64,000 nucleotides of DNA, taken from the NCBI GenBank assembly GCA_025345505.1, contig JANVCC010000020.1, positions 51,695,523-51,759,522 on the forward strand, given 5' to 3'. Positions 1 to 11,036 of the stretch are shown piece after piece; the stretch's first letter is position 1; every line of letters starts with the position of its first letter. Both the position numbers and the translations under genes were made by a program. Source of the stretch: Todiramphus chloris collaris. Lineage: Eukaryota > Chordata > Aves > Coraciiformes > Alcedinidae. The notes beneath the pieces were generated by a model. The model worked only from the letters and a program-made list of their open reading frames with translations, was not told the origin of the DNA and made no database searches.

Positions 1-620
1 GTTCTTAGCAGTCTGAAACTTAAATGCTCAAGAATTATGACTTTTTTTAATTTATATTCCTGACTGAAGCAGTGCTTCCAGGTGTACCAAATGCAATTCC
101 CCACGTCTTGGTGTAATGGTTGCTGTTCTGCAGCTAGAAAGCTGAGAAGAGTATCAGAAATTGTGTGCCTAATGTGTGCTTGTGGCTTTGGATTTATCCA
201 TAAGTCATGCCTGCACTATGGGCAAGAACAACAACTACAGACATGGCAGAATATTTGAGAATATTTTAGGTAAAATGTATTTGGGGAAAAAAAATTGAAG
301 CAAGAGGAGGAGAAACAAAGACACAGAACACTGAGAAAACCAGGGAAATGGAAAAAAGTAAAACCAAAGTGCAGCGAGTAGTGGGAGAAGGCAGTTGGCA
401 CTCAAATACGGGTGGGCACATGCAGGTGGAATTGTTAGTTACTGGATGGGTTAGAATTATTGAAGCTTATCTTGTAGCTCCATGGGCCCAATTCATAATA
501 AATTAAGACAATTCCTATATATGATGAAGTCTAATGAATAAAACTGTAGGATGTGAAGAAATGGATGCTTTTAATTTATGAGAAGATGAGGGAATGTTTA
601 GATGTGCTAAAGATGTGAGT

Positions 621-642
621 GGGAGGGAGTGGGGAGAGAGGG
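621..642 (+). other. Putative G-quadruplex motif
   Basis: Four G-runs of three or four bases (621-623, 625-627, 631-634, 640-642) are separated by loops of 1, 3 and 5 bases. This satisfies the usual G3+N1-7 rule on the + strand. It sits in a purine-rich stretch with no recognisable gene next to it. Formation in vivo is an inference. Confidence 0.6.
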
Positions 643-3600
643 TCACTTGACCAGGGTGATGTGGGTTGGGGCTGTAATTAAACAGCGATTTGGAAGCTTC
701 TCAGCAATAAAAACCATTAACGCTTTGAGAAAGGTCTGTCTGTGTCCTCTTCCCCTGGAAACTGCCGACTGAAGACTGTCCTGTGCAAATGTGTGCGAAT
801 GGGCAAGTCAGCCATTGGGTGAAATTTCTTTCACTGTTCAGGCCCTGGTGAAGCAGTTTAGCTTTTTGACTGTTTGTAAATAGTCTTTGTTAATAATGTG
901 TGCAAGGTTACCTGGAGGGGAAGGGAGACGAGCAACCTGTTGTTTTAGCTATTTTTGGTATTGCAAACAGTTTGCAGTAACTATTCTCCATCTATTAAAA
1001 CGAAACACCTGTAAAAAAAGCTGCTGGTTTTCTGGTCTGTCTTGTGGCACAGACTGTACTTGTAACCTAGAAACTGTGCAAGAAGATGCCATGATGTGCA
1101 AAGCCCCCTTGAATCTGTAGAGTTTTAGTGGGGGGCTGTCCTGGTGCAGTCTTGCTTGAGCTTGTGTGCTTCATGTGCTGCTGTGCCTTCTCCCCACAGG
1201 GACAGCTCTTGTTGTCTGCTGCACCTGGTTCTCGGCTAGTAAGACAATGTGTGAAGTCGTAGCTTGTAAATGATTTGCTATCAACGTTTAATCCGATGCA
1301 AAGAAATGGCAAGCTGTATAATAACCACAGTTGCCTTCGTGTTTTGTTGAGAGCAAAAGGTTGGTGAGCCCAGACGAACACTAGTCTATGCTTTTGCCTC
1401 CTAACAAGTATCAAACGAAAGCAGAGTTCAAATCGCTGCTCTTCAGGGTGTTTTATTGAGTGAGCCCAGCACTGAATTTAGTTAGTTTTAATTAAGGAGA
1501 CTTGGGGTCGCTAGAGTGTGCTGCAAGCCCAGCTCTGCGTGACTTGGGCTGGCTGTGAGCTTGCCCTAGCGCTTTCTCTGCTGCTGGGTGACCGTGAATT
1601 TTTCATGGTGTTACTTTGCTGTCGTCTGGGCAACTTGTGCAAATTCCCCTGCTATTTTCTTTGTGTTACACCCTGCTTCCCTGCCAATGAATGACCCAGT
1701 GGCTTGTTAGCCTTGTACCTGGGTGCCCCAGGAGAGCGTAGTGTTGTTAAGCATTATAATGTCCCTACGGCCGCCTTTATTTTGCCAAATAAGGAGCCCA
1801 TGCGAGGTTACCATGCTGATGGCTTATAAAGAGTTGGTATCAACAGCATTTAATTAAAGCCTTTCATAGGTGCTCTGTAGTAATGTTTATGGAGTTGGGC
1901 TTTTGAGCTTTGTGGTGGTGAATGTGGGGAAGAAAATGCAGACCTGCCACACAGGGCTGTGTATGGATGAAAGTACCCTGTATACAGTGTTTGGAAATGT
2001 ATTTGCTTGCTTTATCTATGAGTCTTAATTCTGACTTCTTAGAATACGTGTGGTCTCTTTTCCATGTTTCTGCAAGTTATTTTCTTTGCTGGAGATTTAC
2101 AAACTGAAAGTAGTAATTTTTTTTGACATTCAGTGCTTTTCTGCTTGGTCAGGAAAACTTTGTACAGTTGAATTCTCTTCATATTTTTGGCGAAGGCTGA
2201 GGCAGTCTGGATCTCTAGCTCGAGGACAAATCCAAAGCTGTAGAAATGTAATTAAAAGATTTTTTTATTACTTTTGCTGTCCTGTCTTATTTTAATTAAG
2301 TTCATCCTCTGATGAAAATTGCACTCTGAAATATAGTGGGAAATCCATAATGTCTTCTCTTCTTCTTGGATGAAGATCACGGTTGACAATTCTCTGCGGG
2401 CATACTGAGTGAGAGTTTCTCCCGTGAGAATAAAAGCTCATCTGTGCAGGGAGCAGTTTTCGTAGGGATGGGCTTAAAGTTGTGAGGCTTTGTACAGAAC
2501 CAAAGGTCTGTTGCCTTCCACCTGAAGTCTGAGGTTTACCTGTCTTCTGTCTAACTAAATGTGTACTTTGAAAAGTCATAACTTTCTGAAAGCAAAAGCC
2601 TAGTAAGCAAAAGCACTTTCTTTACATTACTATACCCATATTTTTATACATTTCTATACCTACACATTCTGCCAGGAATGAAATAAATGATAAACTTCTA
2701 CTTAATGTTCTACTGGAAGGCAGGCTTATCTGAGCACCCCTATATGTACAACAGTACTACCAACAGTTACTAGCATCAGGCTGCTGTCAGGGCAACCTCT
2801 CTCCATTTTGCTTGAAGCTGTGTGTCATGTTGCTCCAGTATTCATCTTGTAACTTGTCCTGCAAAGTGGGCGGGATGTTTTGTGCAATTTAATGAGAGAC
2901 AGTGGGAAATGGGAGCATGGATTAGGACAGCTGGGAAAAAATACTCTGCTAGAGGGTCCCCTTTCCTGCCCTCTCTGGTAATTTTGACTTTATGCAAAAC
3001 CAGGTAGTCCGGCTATTTACTGTCTCTGAGCATGTGGATGAAGTGGCCAAATCAGACTGGCAGAATCTTTAAGTGGGGTTAGTGTTTTATGGCAACATGA
3101 TAACATTGTTTAATCTGGAAGTAGTTATGGTTGCTAATATGTCTGGAATTTGTGCCAGATGGTCATTTTCTTGTCTTGAATGGTACAAGCTGAACTTGAA
3201 AATAACCTTCCCCCCAATCCTACAAACAGGTCCAGCAGCTTCACTGTTCCTACAATGCATAGAGCTGTTTTGTCTGGGGTCTTTAACTGGACATGACGAA
3301 CATAAGTTTTTCATGACAGCTTCTGAAAAGTGAAAATTCACTTTGCAGGCCAGTGAGGGATTTGCTTCAGTAATGTGAGAAATAGGTGGGGGTTTTTCTT
3401 ATTTTGAGCTATATGTTAAAGTTGTAAGTTTACTTAGAAAGCTAGCAAATGGAACATGCCTATGAAGAGATTAAAGTAATTATACTGCACTGCTCCACTA
3501 GCAACAGAGAACACTCTGGGATAAAATTATTTGGAGAGATGCCAAAGCCAAGTTTGGTTCCATTTTAAGCTAAAACTAATTAAAGTTGTCAGGTCTTAGA

Positions 3601-4655
3601 GTGGTCAAAGGTTGCTTAGATGCTACTTGAAATATGTGAATGTTTTTTTTCTCAATTGGTAACACTAACAGCTACATGTTTGCAGCTGTCTTCATAATAA
3701 AAAGATCTCTGAGAACCTTCTAGTTCTTGTATGTATGCTTACCTTTGTGTTTATCTATTTTAGCATGTCAGATGGTGTAGTTTGGACACAATACGGAGTT
3801 ACTTGACTGGCTAGCTCTATCCGTTAGTCTTTTTGCCTGTGCCTGCCTTTTCCTTTGTTACTTTATTTTGTTTGTGGGGAGGAATTCTTGCAAAGAAGCT
3901 TCATCACAAGGCTGCTTTGAGACTTTCTGGTTCAGAAAAACCACTTTGTATCATCCCATGTGTTTAAAACAGCCATACAAGATTCAGGAGAACAAATATG
4001 GATTCCTAGAGTGTCAAGGCTTGTAGAATATTAAATTTTCTAAAAATTCTTGGTTTTTTTAAATGTTATGTGCCAAATACAATTGATGTCAGAAGTTCTG
4101 TTGAATGAACTGTTGGTCATGAGGATAGTAATGAGTTTGCCAGTTTTTAAGTGGTGTAACTGTCCTGAAAGTCTGTTTTTTTTATCATGCTACATGTATT
4201 CTCTCATGCAAATATCTATATGCAATATAAAAATATATATATCATTGAAAAAATGCTTATGGCAATTCCAAGAATGGAGAGCCTATACTCCGTGTCAGTA
4301 GTAGGCTTTTGTGAGAATCTGTATAGATGATGATGCTATATATAATGAGGATACATTGATGTATTCCTAAAAATATGGTATGGTGAAGAAGAATGGAGTT
4401 GGGATATGCTTGATTTTATTGCAATCACATGTGTATTGTTGTGGAGATAGAGGTATATATTCAACGCTTCATCTCAGCATGTTGAAAGTGAATTTTGCCA
4501 TATTGCATTTTTGTAGTTTGGAGGTGGAAAGTTTCAGAATGCATTTTTCCAGTGTCCAGCGTGCTGCATTTCCATACCCAATTCTGGCTTTCTCTAATAC
4601 GAAACCAGCACAGACCTTTGGAAGCTGCTTCACTTATGCACCTGTGCGCACACAG

Positions 4656-4667
4656 ACACACGTGTGT
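4656..4667. repeat. 12-bp perfect palindrome with central E-box
   Basis: ACACACGTGTGT is its own reverse complement and contains the CACGTG E-box core. It lies in a short CA/TG-rich stretch. It could be a bHLH-type site or simply a chance product of dinucleotide-rich sequence. Confidence 0.5.
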
Positions 4668-6908
4668 TGAAATAACAGTCAAGCAGATTGTTCCTTTGTG
4701 ATTTCCTTATGCATAGGATGTAGAATTCAGGTACTGTCATGTTTTTATCATAATAGGGCTCAGGAATGGCGCTGGGCTAATATCTGAGTGAAATTTACAG
4801 CTTTGCTTCAACTATCTAGTAATGAATTTGTTTGTTACTTATTAGTCCAACTCTTTTCCCTCCGAAAACAAACAAAAATGTTGGCAACTTCTAAAACCCC
4901 TTTTGAAGATTTATTAAGAGGTTTAGCTGCATCTGTTTGTGCATGTGGAGAAAAAAGATCTGAGAAGATGTGGAGTAGAGGATGATACCAGCCAGATACT
5001 TGCTGGAACACTGGATGTATTTCACATGTAAATACCATATCTAATAAATAAACTTCTACCTCTAAAGTTTCACCAGCTCTACTGTAGACTTAGCATGAAA
5101 TTTAGATGTCAGGCTTGACTGGCTAAATTCCAACTGGGGTAATTAATAATTTGGCCTTAAATTCATTTGCGGTTTTGTATTCCCCTTCACCCCTCCTGCT
5201 CTGAGCAGCTTTGAAGTGGTACTTCTAGGTATATTCTGTGTTTGTACGGGTATTTTACTACGTGACTCTGTGAGTGAATATAACGAGGAGTGTCGAGGAA
5301 AACTTGGAAGAATGAATGGGAGCTGGATGTCAGTTGGCTTTCTGTGCTTTTGAATGTCTCAACTCTGACGTTGTATGAAAGGTATTGGGTTAAATTGACT
5401 TCCAGTATTAATCTTAGGAAGTAAAAAAAAAACCCAAAAATGAAAAAGCTTAGTGGATATTGCAGGTTGCAAAGAGGTGTTTTTATGGCTGTTAAGTATG
5501 TTGCCAAGGTTTTTCATATATGAAAATTGTATACATGAGATCAAACAGGTTGTGTAAGACCAGCTTTGACTTCACAGCGTCTGTGTATAATTTTAGTAAT
5601 GTTTAAGCACAATTATGAAATAATACCATTTCTTTTCCTGTGAGTTTTTATTGCTGTAGAACTTACCCTTATAGTGAGGGAGCTTATGTTTCTGTAACCA
5701 CTCACAACGCACTTTCAACACCAGCTACAGAGGAGGCTTATTTAACCCAGAGTGTCATGGCAATCTAAAGCGATGCTAATGAACCCCATGGGATAGGGAT
5801 AACTCTTAGTTATAGCAGGTGCTCACTAAGCTGGTGTTTAGCAATTTGTTGCCTCAAACTGTAAGGAACACAACCAGTCTGACCGGAGCGTCGGTTTATG
5901 AAACTGCCATAGAGCTGTCTCCAGAGCGGTCAATTTGTAATGTTAAACACTAACAAAACTTTTTTTAATAAAAAAGGGGAAAAAAAAGCCCCCCAAAACT
6001 TGTGCTGTGTTGAGAAAAATCAAAGTGCAATTGATCTGCTTAATTTTTCAGCAAAGCATCGAAAGTATTAACAAAGGTTATGTTATAAGCATATTAGACT
6101 GGACGCTGTCTATACATGTTACCCTACTGAGAGTTACTGCTCAGATGTGGCAGTTCCTCTGTATCTGTTTGGTGCTCCCTTTGCAGGAGAAAGGCATCGT
6201 TTGACAATAGTGGGTTGTCCTGTGTTTATGGATGTGGGGAACTAGAGTTCTAGCATGAAGCAGCAACATCTAAGTATCAACTTTCTTAATGCAAAATGTA
6301 TTTTAAATTCTTTGCTGATACTGCTGTAGAATTCCTGGACCACCTTTTTAGCAAATTGCTCTGGATTGGCAGTCTCGGTCCCAGGGCTGGGAGGCTGGCT
6401 GCCCTTAGCCTTTCAGAAGAACAGAGGTAGCTTCAGTATTAAACTTTTCAACCTCTAAATCTTCTTACTGTAAAAGTGATTAGAGAGATTCATAGTCAAC
6501 GGGTCATAAATGGATAGTAAAAGGACTGGACATAAATGTAGGCTCTGCTTAATGAAGCAGTTACAGATGCAGGGGGGATGCAAGGGGAAGGGACTGTAGG
6601 TAGTTACCAGGCTGACACGTTCTCCCTGAACATCATCCCATCAGGGAGAAAGTCCTGGGCTAAACAGACTATTAGTCTGCTCTAAGGCATTTCTTCCTCT
6701 TAAAGGTATTATGGAGTAGGTATCTCTTGTGCTAAGAAACTAAACTGCTCAGGCTTCTCAGGATGGACTCATTACCTCTCACTGACCCCATCATCAGGAA
6801 TAAGCTTAAATTTGCAAAAAATATAGAGGAAATGCTTCTGTATTTATTTCCAATTGATGTCTGAAGCTGTTCTTCCTTGTAGGAATAAATATTGTAAGCT
6901 AAGTTCTC

Positions 6909-6934
6909 TTTTTTTTTTTGGTTTTTTTGTGTTC
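6909..6934 (+). repeat. T-rich low-complexity block with G interruptions
   Basis: A run of T is broken only by GG and a terminal GTG. It is one of about nineteen similar G/T or A/C blocks in the window. Confidence 0.7.
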
Positions 6935-9900
6935 ACAAGTTGCCTTGTAATGAGTGCATTCAATTATTTCAACAACATGTAGCTATCTGGAATGTCATTG
7001 AGCAGCATGTATGTATTTCTGTCTCTATATAATGCAGTCTTATATATACCTTTGTGTTTATATTTTTATATATATGCACACTTTTATGTTTTTCTATATG
7101 CATATGCATTCCGGTAGTTAAATCCAACCAAGGTGGTCACAGGAAGTCGTGCACTGCATTCCTAGAAACAGGAATATCCAAGGGGCTATAATTGGTGTGG
7201 TATCTGTTACGGATTTGCTGTTGAGTCTGTTGGTAAGCAATGACCATTAAAACAGAGATGGTACAGTCACGTGCACACGTATGCTTTTTTAATCCAGCAT
7301 TTTACTCTAGTACAGAGTATGTAGGAGAAAATATTATCTTGTTTTCATGTATGTAGCACAGTTAAGACTATTTCTTGTGAAGTTCACAGTGTATTGCCAG
7401 GTGTTTTCTTTTTTTTCAGATTTGCTTTCAAAACTACACCGTGACAAACTGCACTTGCCAGTCTGAGCTGCTACCGATATCTACAAACCTTATGTTAATC
7501 ACTAAAACCCACAAGCCCCTGAACAAGCAAACAAATCAAAGAAGTTGTGGATTAGCTTGTTATACTGTCCTGGATGACTTGTTTTTCAGTATGCTTATGG
7601 GGATTGGTTTCTGCTGCCCACCAGTTATTTAATCCTGTTTTTTAACATGGAAATTTGGAAAAAGCTACTAAATCTCTTTTGCTAAAACACACTATTTATT
7701 GTTTATCATGGAACAATTAAAATGAATGTGAATATGTGTTTATGAAGGCACCAAAGCTTGCAATAGCTTTCTCGTTGGTGTTTGTTTAGGGTTTTTGAGG
7801 GCTACTGATGCCAGGTAGGAAATAAAAGACTTTTGAAGCAGAAACTGCATTCTGGGGCTTAGTAATTATTTTGTTTGTCTGTTTTGCTGGAATTTTAGGT
7901 TTCCATTATGATTATGAAGGAGACAGGCCTTCAAGCAATGCCAAAACAGTAACTGTAGTATTTGTTGCACATCTTATTTCATCAGTAAAATTCTTGAACC
8001 TTCTGTACTTGTACATCAAAAAGATAATTTTTGAGTGATGTTACATACATATACGTGATAGTTTGGGTTTTTTAATTAGTACATCGGTGAGTTTTTAATT
8101 CGGAGAAATAGTGTGGAGTGTTTTTGTTTACTACTGGTAAAGCATAAACATGCTCGCTCATATTTGTTGGAAGTGCTGGTATGAAACTTTTAAGTATCTA
8201 CTGTTTTGCGACAGAGAAAGCCCCCGTATCTTCCAGTTGGTAGGAGAGGTCATGTTTGGATCTGAGAAGGGATTGATCACAACTGCCGTCTTTCTTATCA
8301 TTTGGTTATTGCCCATCGTCTGATCGGTAACCACAGAAACAGAAGAACCCCACAGTGAGGCAGAAGTGGAACTCAATACTTTTCCCGGTCAGTCTTAACT
8401 GAAGTGGCTGCTGCCTGTCTTGACCAGAAATGCTTTTGCTTTCATGTGTGGTCTGCAGTGGAAGGACAAAAGGAAGGCCTTTCAAAAGCTGTAATGAGAA
8501 TCAGGAGCTTAAATCCCATTGACTTTTAATGAAGGTTAGGGGCAGGTGCTTTTGTTGTGAATCAGACACTTCCCTCTTCTTTCTCAGTTATCCAAGTTGC
8601 TGATGGTGGATGAGATGTGCCTGTGCTACCTTCTGGACTCCTTTAGGAACAAAAGTTGTTTCAAGTTTTGTTTGCTATTTTGCCTGACCTGCAACACAGA
8701 TCCCTTCTACATGTTTCTATGAAGAGCAGTCTGTAATCACACACATCTCCATCCCTTTCCTCTACATGCTACAGAGCCATGTCTCTTTCTAGTAAAGCCA
8801 CTTGAAAGATAAAAGCAATGAGAACTTACTGCTTGGTGACTTTGTGCTGGAGCAATTTGTACTATGAGAAAATAGAGTTAAGCTTTTTCTGAAGGTATCT
8901 TCTTGTTATTTTTTACGGGAAAAACTTTTATCTGGTGACCTTGCAAGAGATGCTGCAAAAGTCTCTTTCAAGCAGTGTCGGAAATACCTTCCATGTACTT
9001 ACATATGGCCATGCTTAAAGGAAGGATAGTTTATTAAGTTTAAAATACTTCTTCATTTCTTGAATGACTGAAAGTCACCTCCCTAATTTTTCTTTGTGAA
9101 GGTATTGCTATAACTTACCCATTTTATAACCTTGCTAGTCATGCTCTTGGGGGGAAAAAAAACACTGCCAGCATACAGAAGCTTTCTTTTTATTTTAAAA
9201 AACATTTGGATCTTCCTCTCCAGGTACGCTTTTCCCATGCCAATGGACAGCTGCTCCCATGATGAGGACTGGTTGGTGCGCACAGGTGCATAATTCATCG
9301 TGAAATGCTCAGGCAGGTTTCCCACTGTCTCTCTGGTACTCAGCGTAGAGTCAGCCTTCCTCTGTGAAGGGCTAGGAGAATAGTACTGTTGTTTTGGGGA
9401 ATATTCAGGGAAATACAGAGATTGATTTCATTGAGACTACATATTCCTGGATACAGCGTGGAATTAAACCTACATTTAATTCTTGGTGTTTTTGTGTTCT
9501 TAAAATTGTCAGCTTGTTCCTCTCTCTGTGCCTCTGTGAACGTGTTGTGTGCTGTAATCTCTGGGAATTTAGTACTTAAACCGATTTGTAGTTACTTTTT
9601 ATAAAATTCTTGATCCTTCTTTTTGTGTTTGAAGATCTTTGTATTTTGTGTGATTGTTAGAAGTGCAGCATTTGGTTTTAAAACGTGAAAGTCTGTGTAG
9701 CTAATTTAATTACGGGGAGCCTGCAGCGAGTACCTCTGTCTTACACATTACTTTAGGAGTTGAGGAGGAGATGCATCTGTATGTAACCCTTGCTTCATTT
9801 GGAAAAGGTCTTGGGATGCATTATGGATGAAGTTAGAGACTAAGTGCTTTTTAAGAAGTTTATCTTGCATAGTCAAGCTATATATGAATGTACAATCTAT

Positions 9901-10983
9901 ACTTCTTATTATAACTAGACTGTTGTCCACCTTTTTTGCTTGTGGCTTTATTCCACAATTCAATAATTATCATCTTTATTATGCATGTATGAAATGATGA
10001 ATGATCGCTTATAAAGCTTGGCCAGTATAGCATTGGAAAGTATTTGAAGCGATGCAGGCTCTCGATTTGTCTCGAGTTGAGTTTCACAAATACCCTCATC
10101 TTGCCTGAACTGCTATTTGCCAAAGCTGCTTTTCCATACGGTCTGTCGGTAGATGAACTGTGTTCTTGCAAATGCATTTGCTTGCCTCCGTGTGCATGTT
10201 GTATATGGGTTTTACTTTACCATACCATATTGGAAACCTCAGTACCACAAGCAGGTAACAACATACTTTCTGTAACATTATGAAGTAATCTACATTGGTG
10301 GTTGTTCTTCCTAAAGGTTAGAATATATTTTTATAACCTGAACAGTTTACTACTGGAAAAGCAAGCTGAGGTCTCTGATTTTTGTCTATTAATAGCTGTT
10401 CTGTCTGCATCTTTATGTAACTTATTTTTGGTTTAATCTTTTCATTATATAAACTTTTGTCATTTTGCAGAACAGGTTATGAAAACACAAGTCAGAAGAA
10501 ACTAGTCTTGGGTGCTTCTGGAAAAAAAGGAACATAAGGGCAAAAGTATGGTCATGTCTTTATCACCGATTTAAAAAATAAATACAATTGTGAGAGAGGG
10601 AGTAGTTTCAGTTACCTGAGCAGTATTTTCTTGTCTAAAACTAGGAGTGTCTCAATGCTGAAAATGGACAGTAACATCGTCTGTTATTTCCATTGTCTGT
10701 CTTATGTAACGCTTGCCCAAAACCTAAGCTGTTTTGTGAGTGATTTGATAACTGAGAATGTGACAGAAGGTTATTAAAAAGTAAAGATCTTGAAAGTCTC
10801 TAGAATAATTAAAATGCATAAACTACAAGTAAGTAGCAGATGGCAAGCAAGTGGTTGAGTTAAACCAATAACTCTTTAAATACATAACCTTAACAGCTAA
10901 TGTACTGACATGGCAGGCTGTACAATTCCTAACATGATTGTTTTAGTGGTGGCAAGAGATAGAATATAGTTAAGACTATATTT
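6935..10983. other. Noncoding single-copy DNA
   Basis: No recognisable coding region is present. A strong acceptor-like sequence ends at 7419 and is followed by an open frame to 7632, discussed in the findings. An AT-rich stretch with TATATA clusters lies at about 7026-7110. A CACGTG site is near 7269. I see nothing else that can be named. Confidence 0.72.
7026..7110. repeat. AT-rich low-complexity tract
   Basis: Short TATATA and TATATGCATATGCAT runs are interspersed with T-rich sequence. It is too degenerate to be a clean microsatellite. Confidence 0.5.
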
Positions 10984-11036
10984 AAAAAAAAAAAAAAAAT
11001 CAAAAGAAAAAAAAAAAACTAACCCGCCCCCCCCCC
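10984..11036. repeat. A16, A12 and C10 homopolymer cluster
   Basis: A run of 16 A (10984-10999) is followed by a 12-A run (11007-11018) and then, after a short spacer, a 10-C run (11027-11036). No retroelement body is recognisable upstream, so a retroposed poly(A) tail is not supported. Homopolymers this close together are prone to length polymorphism and sequencing error. Confidence 0.9.

Larger units (their letters stand above)
1..6908. other. Noncoding single-copy DNA, intergenic or intronic
   Basis: Stop codons are frequent in all frames, and the few open frames here are at most 115 codons and show no known domain. CpG is scarce. TTAATTAA-type AT-rich motifs occur near 1490 and 1853. An acceptor-like site at 1198-1199 is treated in the findings. 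I recognise no transposon, RNA gene or promoter here. Whether this is an intron or an intergenic spacer cannot be told from the window alone. Confidence 0.75.

Noticed and set aside
10984-11018. Poly(A) tail of a processed pseudogene
   Set aside because: The sequence upstream shows no coding remnant or known retroelement, and the tract continues into poly(C).
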